Source of the DNA: an uncultured Chloroflexota bacterium
GTDB lineage: Bacteria > Chloroflexota > Limnocylindria > Limnocylindrales > Limnocylindraceae
DNA: 5,062 bases
Direction of reading: 5' to 3'
Assembly: GCA_937864085.1 (NCBI GenBank)
Contig: CALMIH010000058.1
Coordinates: 1-5,062 of the forward strand
A model generated the notes under the pieces. The model made no database searches. It was not told the origin of the DNA and saw only the letters and a list, made by a program, of their open reading frames with translations. Below are positions 1 through 5,062 of the stretch, piece after piece. Position 1 is the stretch's first letter. The number at the start of each line of letters is the position of its first letter. Position numbers and translations under genes: made by a program.

Positions 1-2
1 CT

Positions 3-143
3 CGACCTCTCCTCACCAGCTTGCGATTGCGCAGCGACAGCTCGAGCCTGTGATTCGGAGGCTTCGCTCTTGGCGTTCCGGTACGCCTCCTCGAGATCGC
101 TCTTGGCCTCCGCTTGGCTTGCGCTCTTGAGTCCGCTCGGGGA
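3..143 (-). other. Coding-like stretch in a different frame, Ala/Lys/Ser/Glu-rich helical segment, open to the window edge
   Basis: Shifted by +1 relative to the DHH phosphoesterase frame, bases 143 to 3 on the minus strand are open and read like a real protein: SGLKSASQAEAKSDLEEAY, then RNAKSEASESQARAVAAQSQ. The third codon positions are mostly G or C, as in the neighbouring genes, whereas the DHH frame over the same bases is full of CGA, CAA and GGA codons. The segment is hydrophilic and predicted by eye to be helical, with AKS/LKS units repeated. It carries no recognisable domain and no start codon of its own outside the DHH gene. I do not recognise the family. A charged helical tail, such as the C-terminus of a Tat translocase or envelope protein, is one guess and only that. 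Confidence 0.35.
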
Positions 144-285
144 CTGCACCGAGCGCATCACCGTCGGGTCGCTCGTGCGGGACAACCCAGATCCGTTTGA
201 CGCTGCGGAGCAGCGCAATGAGTGCTGCGGGGACGGAGGCGTTCGCCTCAGAACGCAGTGCTGCAGCTCGATCGACGGCGCTCAT
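13..285 (-). CDS. nrnA: DHH-family phosphoesterase (NrnA-like), N-terminal part only; frame not family-like after about 144
   Basis: NrnA-type enzymes hydrolyse 2-5 nt RNA fragments and pAp with Mn2+, and the gene commonly follows rbfA. The start ATG at 285 overlaps the rbfA stop as ATGA and has GAGGAG 5 nt upstream. Residues 1-47 look authentic: a leader helix, then LLRSVKRIWVVPHERP and DGDALGA, the first metal-binding motif of the DHH fold (residues about 41-47). From about residue 48 (base 144) the frame gives an Arg/Gly/Gln/Glu-rich stretch unlike any DHH protein, and it stops at TGA (15-13), giving 90 aa against the usual 310-340. None of the three minus-strand frames restores a DHH-like sequence, so this is not a simple frameshift. 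A genuine break in the gene or an assembly join near base 130-145 are the likely explanations. The identity of the first half is fairly secure; the gene symbol is by family and context. Confidence 0.72.
   Translation of the reverse strand: MSAVDRAAALRSEANASVPAALIALLRSVKRIWVVPHERPDGDALGAVPERTQERKPSGGQERSRGGVPERQERSLRITGSSCRCAIASW
65..130. repeat. Three imperfect copies of a CGCTCTTGGC motif
   Basis: On the plus strand CGCTCTTGGC occurs at 65-74 and 99-108, and CGCTCTTGA at 122-130. On the minus strand these read GCCAAGAGCG and encode AKS, AKS and LKS in the alternative frame described for bases 3-143. The copies share one frame, so they are most simply internal repeats of a helical protein and not a regulatory array. 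Confidence 0.45.
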
Positions 286-689
286 ACCGGCTCCTCTTTT
301 GGTGCGCCAGGGCTAGGGAGTGGCGCGAGGCCTTCGTCGGGAAGGTTGCGCCCCTGCTCCAGGCTGCCGAGCAGCTGCTGGATTCGGGTGCCACGCTCCC
401 CCGCCGCATCGAGCTCAAAGTGGAGTGCGGGCACGCGACGAATGCGGAGCCCCTTCGAAATCACGGTGCGTAGGTATGGCGTTGCACTGCGTAGCGCGGC
501 GAGTGAAGCGGCGCGCTGCTCATCACTTCCGATCATGCTGACATAGACTTTCGCATGACGAAGATCTGGTGATGTCTCAACTCCGACGACAGTGACGAAC
601 CCTAGGCGTGGATCGCTAATGGAGCGCGAGAGGTGCGTGCTGATCTCCTCGCGGAGCAGCTCGTCTACCCGCGGCATGCGCTCGCTCAT
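282..689 (-). CDS. rbfA: 30S ribosome-binding factor RbfA
   Basis: RbfA is a single KH-fold protein that binds the immature 30S subunit near helix 1 of 16S rRNA and is needed for late maturation and cold growth. The 135-aa product shows the family pattern: MSERMPRVDELLREEIS at the N-terminus, SDPRLGFVTVVGVETSPDLRHAKVYVS (residues 25-51, split here by family convention into SDPRLGFVTVVGV and the strand DLRHAKVYVS), ALRSATPYLR (65-74) and LRIRRVPALHFELD (81-94). The interhelical kink, A-x-G in most RbfA, reads A-T-P (69-71). A Pro/Glu-rich tail of about 20 residues ends the protein. The start overlaps the infB stop by one base (TAATG), with GAAGGA inside the infB end as ribosome site. The stop overlaps the next gene as ATGA. 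Both overlaps suggest translational coupling. Confidence 0.95.
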   Translation of the reverse strand: MSERMPRVDELLREEISTHLSRSISDPRLGFVTVVGVETSPDLRHAKVYVSMIGSDEQRAASLAALRSATPYLRTVISKGLRIRRVPALHFELDAAGERGTRIQQLLGSLEQGRNLPDEGLAPLPSPGAPKEEPV

Positions 690-2566
690 TAGAGCGTCCT
701 TCGTGTGGACTGCTCTCCGAGGATCTCCAGGATGTCACCCTCCTGGATCGTGATCGTTGGGCCGAGTCCGATTCCGCACTCCTGCCCCTCCTTCACTTCG
801 CGAACATCATCGCGGAAGCGTCGGAGCGACTCCACAACATCTGTTGCCACAACGTTGCCACCGCGCATAAGTCGAACCTTTGATCCACGCGTGACTCGAC
901 CCTCGCGGACAACGCAGCCGGCGATGACAACGCCCTTCCCTGGGAAGATCTGCTTCACTTCGGCGCGACCATCAATCGTCTCGGACTTCTCAGGGTCGAG
1001 CATCCCCTCGATTGCCGCCTTCATATCGTCGGCAAGCTCATAGATGATCTCGTACAGGCGCACGTCCACCTTCTCGTTATCCGCCATGCGGCGCGCACCT
1101 GGAGTCAACGTGGTGGTGAAGCCAAGCACGATCGCATCCGATGCGCTGGCGAGCAGGATGTCGTTCTCGGTGATCTCACCGGCGGCGGACATCAACACGT
1201 TGATGCGCACCTCATCGCTCTGCAACTTCTCTAACTGATGCTCAATAGCGCCAAGTGAACCGGCAACGTCCGACTTGAGGATGACGCGAACCTCTTTGCC
1301 GGCACCAGATTGAATGCGTCGATACAGCTCTTCCATCGTGGCGCGGCCACCACCATCTCGGGCCGCAGTCGCTTCGTTCTTCGCGCTCTCTGCCATGTCA
1401 CGTGCCTCACGCTCATCGGTCGCCACGCGGAAGACATCGCCGCTCGACGGCACCTCAGGGAGGCCGGAGATCACGACTGCCGTAGAGGGGCCTGATGCCT
1501 TCACGCGTGCCCCGTCCGTGGTCTCAAGCGAGCGCACCTTTCCAGAGATCGCCCCAGCAACGACCGCGTCGCCGATGCGGAGGGTGCCGGTCTGGACGAT
1601 CACTGTGGCGATCGGACCGCGACCCTTGTCGCGCTGCGCCTCGATGACGGTACCGATTGCTGGTCGGGTTGGATCGGCCTTGTAGTCGCCAAGATCGGCG
1701 ACGAGGAGGATCATGTCGAGAAGGTCATCGAGCCCAGCGCCAGTGCGGGCGGAGACGGCAACGAGCGGCACGTCGCCACCGTACGCCTCGATCACCACGT
1801 TCGACTCAGCGAGTTCCGTCTTGACGCGGTCAGGGTTGGCGTCAGGCTTATCGACCTTATTCAGGGCGATGATGATCGGGACGTTCGCGGCACGAGCGTG
1901 GCTGATCGCCTCTTTCGTCTGTGGCATCACGCCGTCATCCGCGGCAACCACGATGATTGCGATATCCGTGACACGCGCACCACGCGCACGCATAGCGGTG
2001 AAGGCCTCGTGGCCAGGGGTGTCTAGGAAGAGGATGCTGCGGTCGCCACGCTTCACCTGGCTTGCACCGAGATGCTGCGTGATGCCACCGCGCTCACCTG
2101 CGGCGACCGTCGTCTTGCGCAGCGCGTCGAGGAGACTCGTCTTGCCGTGGTCAACGTGACCCATCACCGTGACGATCGGCGCACGCGTCTCAAGCTTGGC
2201 GCCGACGCGCTCTTCAAAGAGAATCTCCTTCGTCGCCGCTGGGAGGGCTTCGACGACCTCTTCAGGTGCAGCCTCCGCCTCTTCCGGCTCAGGCTCAGCA
2301 ACGGTGAAACCGAGTTCCGTTGCGATCAGTGATGCGGTCTCGCGGTCAATCCCCTGGTTCATGGTTGCGAAGACACCGCTCCTGATCAGCGGATTGATGA
2401 TGTCGGCCGGATTGACCTTGAGGATCTGAGCGAGCTCACCCACGGTCATTGACGGGGGGAGCACGAGTACTCCCGTCTCATGCACCTGTAGTGGCTTCGG
2501 TGGGCGCGGCGCAGGATCGGCGCGGTCTGGACGTACGGGGCGCACGCTCTTTCGCTGCTTCGTCAT
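689..2566 (-). CDS. infB: Translation initiation factor IF-2
   Basis: IF2 is the GTPase that delivers formyl-Met-tRNA to the 30S subunit and promotes 50S joining. The product has 625 aa: a short basic, Pro-rich leader (1-28), an IF2-N domain (about 40-92, MTVGELAQILKVNPADIINP), a short Glu/Ala linker (about 90-110) and the G domain. The G-domain motifs are all intact: GHVDHGKT (136-143), the switch I segment GGITQHLGA (160-168), DTPGH (182-186), NKVD (236-239) and SARTG (272-276). Domain II (about 303-385), the IF2-specific domain III (about 410-505) and the C-terminal fMet-tRNA-binding domain (about 520-615, with PGKGVVIAGCVVREG) follow. The length is close to the compact IF2 of Thermus or Chloroflexota and well below the 850-1000 aa of enterobacteria or actinobacteria, the difference being in the N-terminal extension. 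The ATG at 2566 is preceded by AAGGAGGGG at a close 4-nt spacing. The stop TAA overlaps the rbfA start as TAATG. Confidence 0.98.
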   Translation of the reverse strand: MTKQRKSVRPVRPDRADPAPRPPKPLQVHETGVLVLPPSMTVGELAQILKVNPADIINPLIRSGVFATMNQGIDRETASLIATELGFTVAEPEPEEAEAAPEEVVEALPAATKEILFEERVGAKLETRAPIVTVMGHVDHGKTSLLDALRKTTVAAGERGGITQHLGASQVKRGDRSILFLDTPGHEAFTAMRARGARVTDIAIIVVAADDGVMPQTKEAISHARAANVPIIIALNKVDKPDANPDRVKTELAESNVVIEAYGGDVPLVAVSARTGAGLDDLLDMILLVADLGDYKADPTRPAIGTVIEAQRDKGRGPIATVIVQTGTLRIGDAVVAGAISGKVRSLETTDGARVKASGPSTAVVISGLPEVPSSGDVFRVATDEREARDMAESAKNEATAARDGGGRATMEELYRRIQSGAGKEVRVILKSDVAGSLGAIEHQLEKLQSDEVRINVLMSAAGEITENDILLASASDAIVLGFTTTLTPGARRMADNEKVDVRLYEIIYELADDMKAAIEGMLDPEKSETIDGRAEVKQIFPGKGVVIAGCVVREGRVTRGSKVRLMRGGNVVATDVVESLRRFRDDVREVKEGQECGIGLGPTITIQEGDILEILGEQSTRRTL

Positions 2567-2579
2567 GCTCCCCTCCTTC

Positions 2580-2840
2580 CTACTTCTCTACCCAGGCGCG
2601 ACGCGCCTGTTCAATCAGATCAACCTCTTCACGCTTCACTTCACCGCGTAGACCACGACTCACCGCGGCGCGGAGATCCCTCTCATGCGCTGCGTCCCGC
2701 GCTGCGCAGATCCAAACGCCTCGACCTCCAACTCCTCCAGCGACGATTTCACCTGAGGGCTGGCGGCTGATGCGCAACATTAGTCGCGACTCACCCCGCC
2801 ACTTGCAGAGCGCACAGGTGCGCTCCGACGGAGTGCGCGT
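2580..2840 (-). CDS. ylxR: YlxR (DUF448) family RNA-binding protein, probable ACG start
   Basis: This small protein family is encoded between nusA and infB in many bacteria; the B. subtilis member has been described as an RNase P modulator and as a regulator of gene expression. Read from ACG at 2840 the product is 86 aa. It opens TRTPSERTCALCKWRGE, with the family's N-terminal RTCxxC motif (Cys 9 and 12), followed by LMLRISRQPSGEIV and GGRGVWIC (GRG at 39-41, Cys 45), which correspond to the RF-vr-dGevv and GRGAYvC parts of the fold. The frame is closed upstream by TAG at 2858-2856, and no ATG, GTG or TTG lies between that stop and the conserved cysteines. The first ATG (2780) would delete the RTCxxC motif. 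ACG sits where the family normally starts, with a good ribosome site. Alternatives are a real mutation, a sequencing error or a +1 shift from nusA. The family call is firm; the start is not. infB follows after 13 nt. Confidence 0.85.
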   Translation of the reverse strand, partial: TRTPSERTCALCKWRGESRLMLRISRQPSGEIVAGGVGGRGVWICAARDAAHERDLRAAVSRGLRGEVKREEVDLIEQARRAWVEK

Positions 2841-2841
2841 G

Positions 2842-3927
2842 CTATGCCTCGCCCTCTACTGCAACCGCTTCACCATCAGTTGGCTCTGCGACAGGTGGAG
2901 TGCCAGATCCGTCGCTTGCAATATCAATGCGATAGCCGGTGAGGCGAGCGGCGAGTCGTGCATTCTGTCCTTCGCGACCGATCGCCAAGGAGAGTGCGTG
3001 CTCAGGGACGGTGACAACGGCAGCCTTCGCCGCTTCATCCACCACAACAGAGATCACCGGTGCTGGCGAGAGGGCGCGGCCGATCATCTCGGCCGGATCA
3101 TCAGCAAAGGCGATAATGTCCACCTTTTCGCCGCCGAGCTCTTCAACTACCGCCTGGACGCGCGCGCCGCGCTGTCCAACAACGGTGCCAACAGGATCGA
3201 GTCCAACCTGATGCGCAGTGACGATCACCTTGCTGCGGTGCCCTGGCTCACGTGCAATCGAGCTGATCTCAACGAGACCGGTGCCGATCTCTGGCACCTC
3301 AAGCTCAAAGAGCTTCTTGACGAAGTTCTTATGTGAGCGCGTCAGAAGGATCTCTGGGCCGCGCACGGTAGTGCGAACCTCAAGGAGGAGCGCCTTGACG
3401 TTCTCCCCAATGCGGAAGGTGTCGAGCGGTGAGAGCTCGGTTGATGGGAGGTATGCCTCTGCACGCCCCACATCAAGGACGAGATTGCGCCGATCCACGC
3501 GCATCACTACGCCGGTGAGGATCTCGCCTTCGCGCTCAGCGAAGGAGCGCATCACCTGGTCGCGCTGGATCTGCACAAGTCGCGCCTGGAGCGTCTGGCG
3601 CGCCTGCGCCGCCACGATGCGCCCCATGTCGCCGTTCATCTCTTCGGTCTCAATCAGGGCGCCAACCGCCGTTTCAGGGTGCTCTACCTGCGCCTCTGCA
3701 AGGGTCCATTCGGCACCAGGGACGAGCACCTCTTCAACGACGCGACGCGCGCGGAAGACCCGCATCGATCCCGTCTCAGGGTCGAGGCGGACATGGATAT
3801 CAACTGAACTGTGGCGGCGATTGAGGGCAACGGCGTACGCCTCTTCGGCTGCCTGAAGCACACTCTCGCGGTCGATCCCGCGCTCTGCCCCCAACTGCAC
3901 GAGGGCGCCAACAAGCTCCTTGCTCAT
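2842..3927 (-). CDS. nusA: Transcription termination/antitermination factor NusA
   Basis: NusA binds RNA polymerase and nascent RNA, and controls pausing, intrinsic termination and antitermination. The 361-aa protein has the N-terminal RNA-polymerase-binding domain (about 1-125), an S1 domain (about 133-200, with GEILTGVVMRVDRRNLVLDV) and two KH domains. KH1 contains PGHRSKV (228-234), DPVGTVVGQRG and the GxxG loop GQRG (251-254). KH2 contains AIGREGQNARLAARLTGYRI with the GxxG loop GREG (317-320). The tail after about residue 337 is short, acidic and Pro/Gly/Ala-rich. The C-terminal helix-hairpin repeats of proteobacterial NusA are absent, as is usual in Gram-positive and many other lineages. 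The start is set by AGGGAGG 6 nt upstream. It appears to be the first gene of the operon; rimP, which normally precedes nusA, is not there. ylxR begins about 1 nt after its TAG. Autoregulation through the upstream terminator is possible by analogy with Bacillus subtilis, where NusA represses its own operon by terminating in the leader. Confidence 0.97.
   Translation of the reverse strand: MSKELVGALVQLGAERGIDRESVLQAAEEAYAVALNRRHSSVDIHVRLDPETGSMRVFRARRVVEEVLVPGAEWTLAEAQVEHPETAVGALIETEEMNGDMGRIVAAQARQTLQARLVQIQRDQVMRSFAEREGEILTGVVMRVDRRNLVLDVGRAEAYLPSTELSPLDTFRIGENVKALLLEVRTTVRGPEILLTRSHKNFVKKLFELEVPEIGTGLVEISSIAREPGHRSKVIVTAHQVGLDPVGTVVGQRGARVQAVVEELGGEKVDIIAFADDPAEMIGRALSPAPVISVVVDEAAKAAVVTVPEHALSLAIGREGQNARLAARLTGYRIDIASDGSGTPPVAEPTDGEAVAVEGEA
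2847..2856 (-). promoter_or_regulatory. Shine-Dalgarno site pointing to an ACG start for ylxR
   Basis: GAGGGCGAGG lies inside the last codons of nusA on the minus strand. Its GAGG end is 6 nt before the ACG codon at 2840-2838, the normal spacing for initiation. No ATG, GTG or TTG lies at a usable distance in the ylxR frame, so this site supports ACG as the initiator. Confidence 0.55.
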
Positions 3928-3933
3928 TTCAGG

Positions 3934-3940
3934 CCTCCCT
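3934..3940 (-). promoter_or_regulatory. Shine-Dalgarno site that fixes the nusA start
   Basis: AGGGAGG on the minus strand lies 6 nt before the ATG at 3927. It decides for that ATG over the in-frame ATG 18 codons upstream (3981), which falls inside the terminator hairpin and would add a leader peptide unlike any NusA N-terminus. Confidence 0.85.
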
Positions 3941-3960
3941 TCACACTTGGCAGCCCCGAT

Positions 3961-3989
3961 AAAAAAAGACGCGGGGGTCACCCACGTCT
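3961..3989 (-). terminator. Intrinsic (rho-independent) terminator between ispG and nusA
   Basis: Reading the minus strand, AGACGTGGG (3989-3981) pairs with CCCGCGTCT (3975-3967) to give a 9-bp stem with one G-U pair and the 5-nt loop TGACC. An uninterrupted run of seven T (3967-3961) follows; the first T closes the stem. This is a textbook leftward intrinsic terminator, and there is no matching T-tract for the plus direction. It lies about 50 nt past the ispG stop and only 33 nt before the nusA ATG. It certainly can end ispG transcription. If nusA transcription starts at the promoter-like element at 4016-4024, it is also part of the nusA leader and would act as an attenuator. Confidence 0.88.
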
Positions 3990-4015
3990 ATCGTTCGGCG
4001 GCCGTTATCCCCAAG

Positions 4016-4024
4016 ATCATAGCA
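4016..4024 (-). promoter_or_regulatory. Putative extended -10 promoter for the nusA operon
   Basis: On the minus strand the sequence TGCTATGAT fits the extended -10 consensus TGnTATAAT with one mismatch. There is no good -35 hexamer (the best is CCGATA at an 18-nt spacing, 3 of 6 matches), but extended -10 promoters tolerate that. A start about 7 nt downstream, near the GG at 4010-4009, would give a leader of roughly 82 nt carrying the terminator hairpin. It is the best promoter candidate I found in the 111-base gap, and the 33 nt between the terminator and nusA are too short for a full promoter plus leader. The call rests on motif match alone. Confidence 0.45.
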
Positions 4025-4038
4025 CGCCCGCCAGAGGG

Positions 4039-5062
4039 CTATCGGCTCGGGTAGTGCCCCTGCACGTAGCGCTCGAGGATCTCCGTGAACTCAGCCACGA
4101 TGCGCTCCCCACGCAGGGTGGTGAGCAGGGCGCCGTCCTGGAAGACTGGGGCGACCGGCTCCTCAAAGGTGCCAGGGAGGCTGATGCCAAGGTTGGCGTG
4201 CTTCGACTCGCCAGGGCCATTCACCACGCAGCCCATCACCGCCACCTCCATGCTCTCAACGCCCGGATGGCGCTCACGCCAGCTCGGCATCTGCGCCTTC
4301 AGGTAGTTCTGGATCTCTTGCGCCATCTCCTGGAAGAAGACGCTGGTGGTGCGGCCGCACCCTGGGCACGAGGTGACCTGCGGCGCAAAGGCGCGGAGGC
4401 CGAGCGACTGGAGGACCTGCTGCGCAACCTCCACCTCAAGTGCGCGGTCTGCGCCTGGCTCTGGGGTGAGCGAGACACGGATCGTATCGCCAATCCCCTC
4501 GTTGAGCAGATTGGCAAGCGCCGCAGTTGTTGCCACGATCCCCTTCATCCCCATCCCCGCCTCTGTAAGGCCGAGGTGCAGCGGATAGTCACAGCGCGAT
4601 CCAAGCTCGCGATAGACGTCGATAAGGTCGCGGACATTGGAGGTCTTGGCGGAGAGGAGGATGCGGTCGTGTGGCATCCCGGTCGATTCGGCGAGCTCCG
4701 CTGACTGCAGCGCGCTGCGCACAATCGCCTCCATCGTCACGGCGCGCGCGCTCGCTGGCTGCGGTGTCTTCGCATTCTCCTCCATAAGGAGGGTCAGTAG
4801 ATCCTGATCGAGTGAGCCCCAGTTCACGCCAATGCGTACCGGCTTCGCATTGTCGTTCGCAATCTTGACGATGGTCTGGAAGTTCTCATCGCGCCGCTTC
4901 GTCCCAACATTCCCCGGATTGATGCGGTACTTGGCAAGTGCTGCAGCAGCCTCAGGGAACGCGGCGAGCAGCTTATGTCCGTTGTAGTGGAAATCGCCAA
5001 CGATCGGCACCTGCAAACCCTCATCGGCAACACGACGCACAATCTCAGGGACTGCCGCCGCC
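4039..5062 (-). CDS. ispG: 4-hydroxy-3-methylbut-2-enyl diphosphate synthase (IspG/GcpE), 5' end outside the window
   Basis: IspG converts 2-C-methyl-erythritol 2,4-cyclodiphosphate to HMBPP, the penultimate step of the MEP isoprenoid pathway, using a [4Fe-4S] cluster in the cytosol. About 340 C-terminal residues are visible. The frame runs open to the window edge (AAAVPEIVRRVADEG), so the GTG at 5040 is an internal valine and not the start. Diagnostic segments are GDFHYNGHKLL, YRINPGNVG, LGLTEAGMG and IGDTIRVSLTPEP. The cluster ligands are visible: the two cysteines of SCPGCGRTT (visible residues 232 and 235), the cysteine of MGCVVNGPGE (278) and its glutamate (285). The spacing between the second and third cysteines is about 11 residues longer than in E. 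coli. That, together with the insert GVNWGSLDQDLL, marks the long form known from alpha- and betaproteobacteria. The stop is TAG at 4041-4039, followed by an intrinsic terminator. Roughly 60-90 N-terminal residues are missing. Family assignment is very secure. Confidence 0.97.
   Translation of the reverse strand, partial: AAAVPEIVRRVADEGLQVPIVGDFHYNGHKLLAAFPEAAAALAKYRINPGNVGTKRRDENFQTIVKIANDNAKPVRIGVNWGSLDQDLLTLLMEENAKTPQPASARAVTMEAIVRSALQSAELAESTGMPHDRILLSAKTSNVRDLIDVYRELGSRCDYPLHLGLTEAGMGMKGIVATTAALANLLNEGIGDTIRVSLTPEPGADRALEVEVAQQVLQSLGLRAFAPQVTSCPGCGRTTSVFFQEMAQEIQNYLKAQMPSWRERHPGVESMEVAVMGCVVNGPGESKHANLGISLPGTFEEPVAPVFQDGALLTTLRGERIVAEFTEILERYVQGHYPSR

Noticed and set aside
65..130. CGCTCTTGGC repeats as operator sites or a CRISPR-like array
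   Set aside because: The spacing is irregular (34 and 23 bases), the copies are short, and all fall in one coding frame encoding AKS/LKS.
70..546. Plus-strand open frame of 158 codons opposite rbfA and nrnA, with a hydrophobic N-terminus
   Set aside because: It lies antisense to rbfA, shows no domain, and the apparent signal-like start is the complement of the AKS-repeat region.
2580..2780. ylxR starting at the first ATG (66 aa)
   Set aside because: This start removes the RTCxxC motif that is plainly encoded upstream in the same frame.
2449..3336. Plus-strand open frame of 295 codons opposite nusA, ylxR and infB
   Set aside because: It runs antisense to three conserved genes, has no recognisable domain and an Arg/Ser/Cys-rich composition typical of antisense frames in GC-rich DNA.
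3928..3981. nusA starting at the upstream in-frame ATG at 3981
   Set aside because: The ATG lies in the terminator stem, lacks a ribosome site, and the extra 18 residues match nothing in NusA, whereas the ATG at 3927 has AGGGAGG 6 nt upstream.
3811..4704. Plus-strand open frame of 297 codons opposite ispG and the start of nusA
   Set aside because: It crosses two conserved genes and the terminator, and its His/Leu/Arg/Ala-rich translation mirrors the codon usage of the opposite strand.
1..5062. A new defence, mobile or biosynthetic system
   Set aside because: Every supported gene is a conserved housekeeping gene in a known order; nothing suggests accessory content apart from the odd left edge.

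Overview
The window is a bacterial housekeeping region. All supported genes read leftward on the minus strand and fill it almost completely. In transcription order, from right to left, they are: ispG (5' end outside the window), a short intergenic region with a promoter-like element and an intrinsic terminator, nusA, ylxR, infB, rbfA, and the first part of a DHH-family phosphoesterase gene (nrnA-like). This is the widely conserved nusA-infB translation/transcription cluster with ispG upstream. There are no tRNA or rRNA genes, no insertion sequences and no CRISPR array, and no gap between genes exceeds about 110 bases.

The DNA is fairly GC-rich (roughly 60% by eye). NusA is short (361 aa) and lacks the C-terminal acidic repeats typical of proteobacteria. 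IF2 is short (625 aa) with a single IF2-N domain. These compact forms argue against a proteobacterium and fit a Chloroflexota-like or another high-GC non-proteobacterial lineage, but that placement is an inference at low confidence. IspG, by contrast, is the long proteobacterial-looking form. rimP, the usual upstream neighbour of nusA, is absent from its expected place.

The nusA-ylxR-infB-rbfA-nrnA genes look like one tightly packed operon: nusA/ylxR about 1 nt apart, ylxR/infB 13 nt apart, infB/rbfA overlapping as TAATG, rbfA/nrnA overlapping as ATGA. NusA acts in transcription elongation, termination and antitermination. IF2 brings initiator tRNA to the 30S subunit, RbfA matures 16S rRNA, YlxR is a small RNA-binding-type protein, and NrnA degrades very short RNAs. 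The operon therefore couples RNA synthesis, ribosome maturation and RNA recycling.

I see no novel multi-gene system here. Four points deserve a second look. (1) An extended -10 promoter-like element lies upstream of the terminator in front of nusA, which would make the terminator an attenuator in the nusA leader. (2) ylxR has no ATG, GTG or TTG at its expected start; an ACG with a well-placed Shine-Dalgarno sits exactly there. (3) The DHH phosphoesterase stops resembling its family right after the DGDALGA motif, and a different frame then looks coding, as expected for a rearrangement or an assembly chimera at the window edge. (4) A proteobacterial-type ispG sits beside a non-proteobacterial-looking nusA operon.
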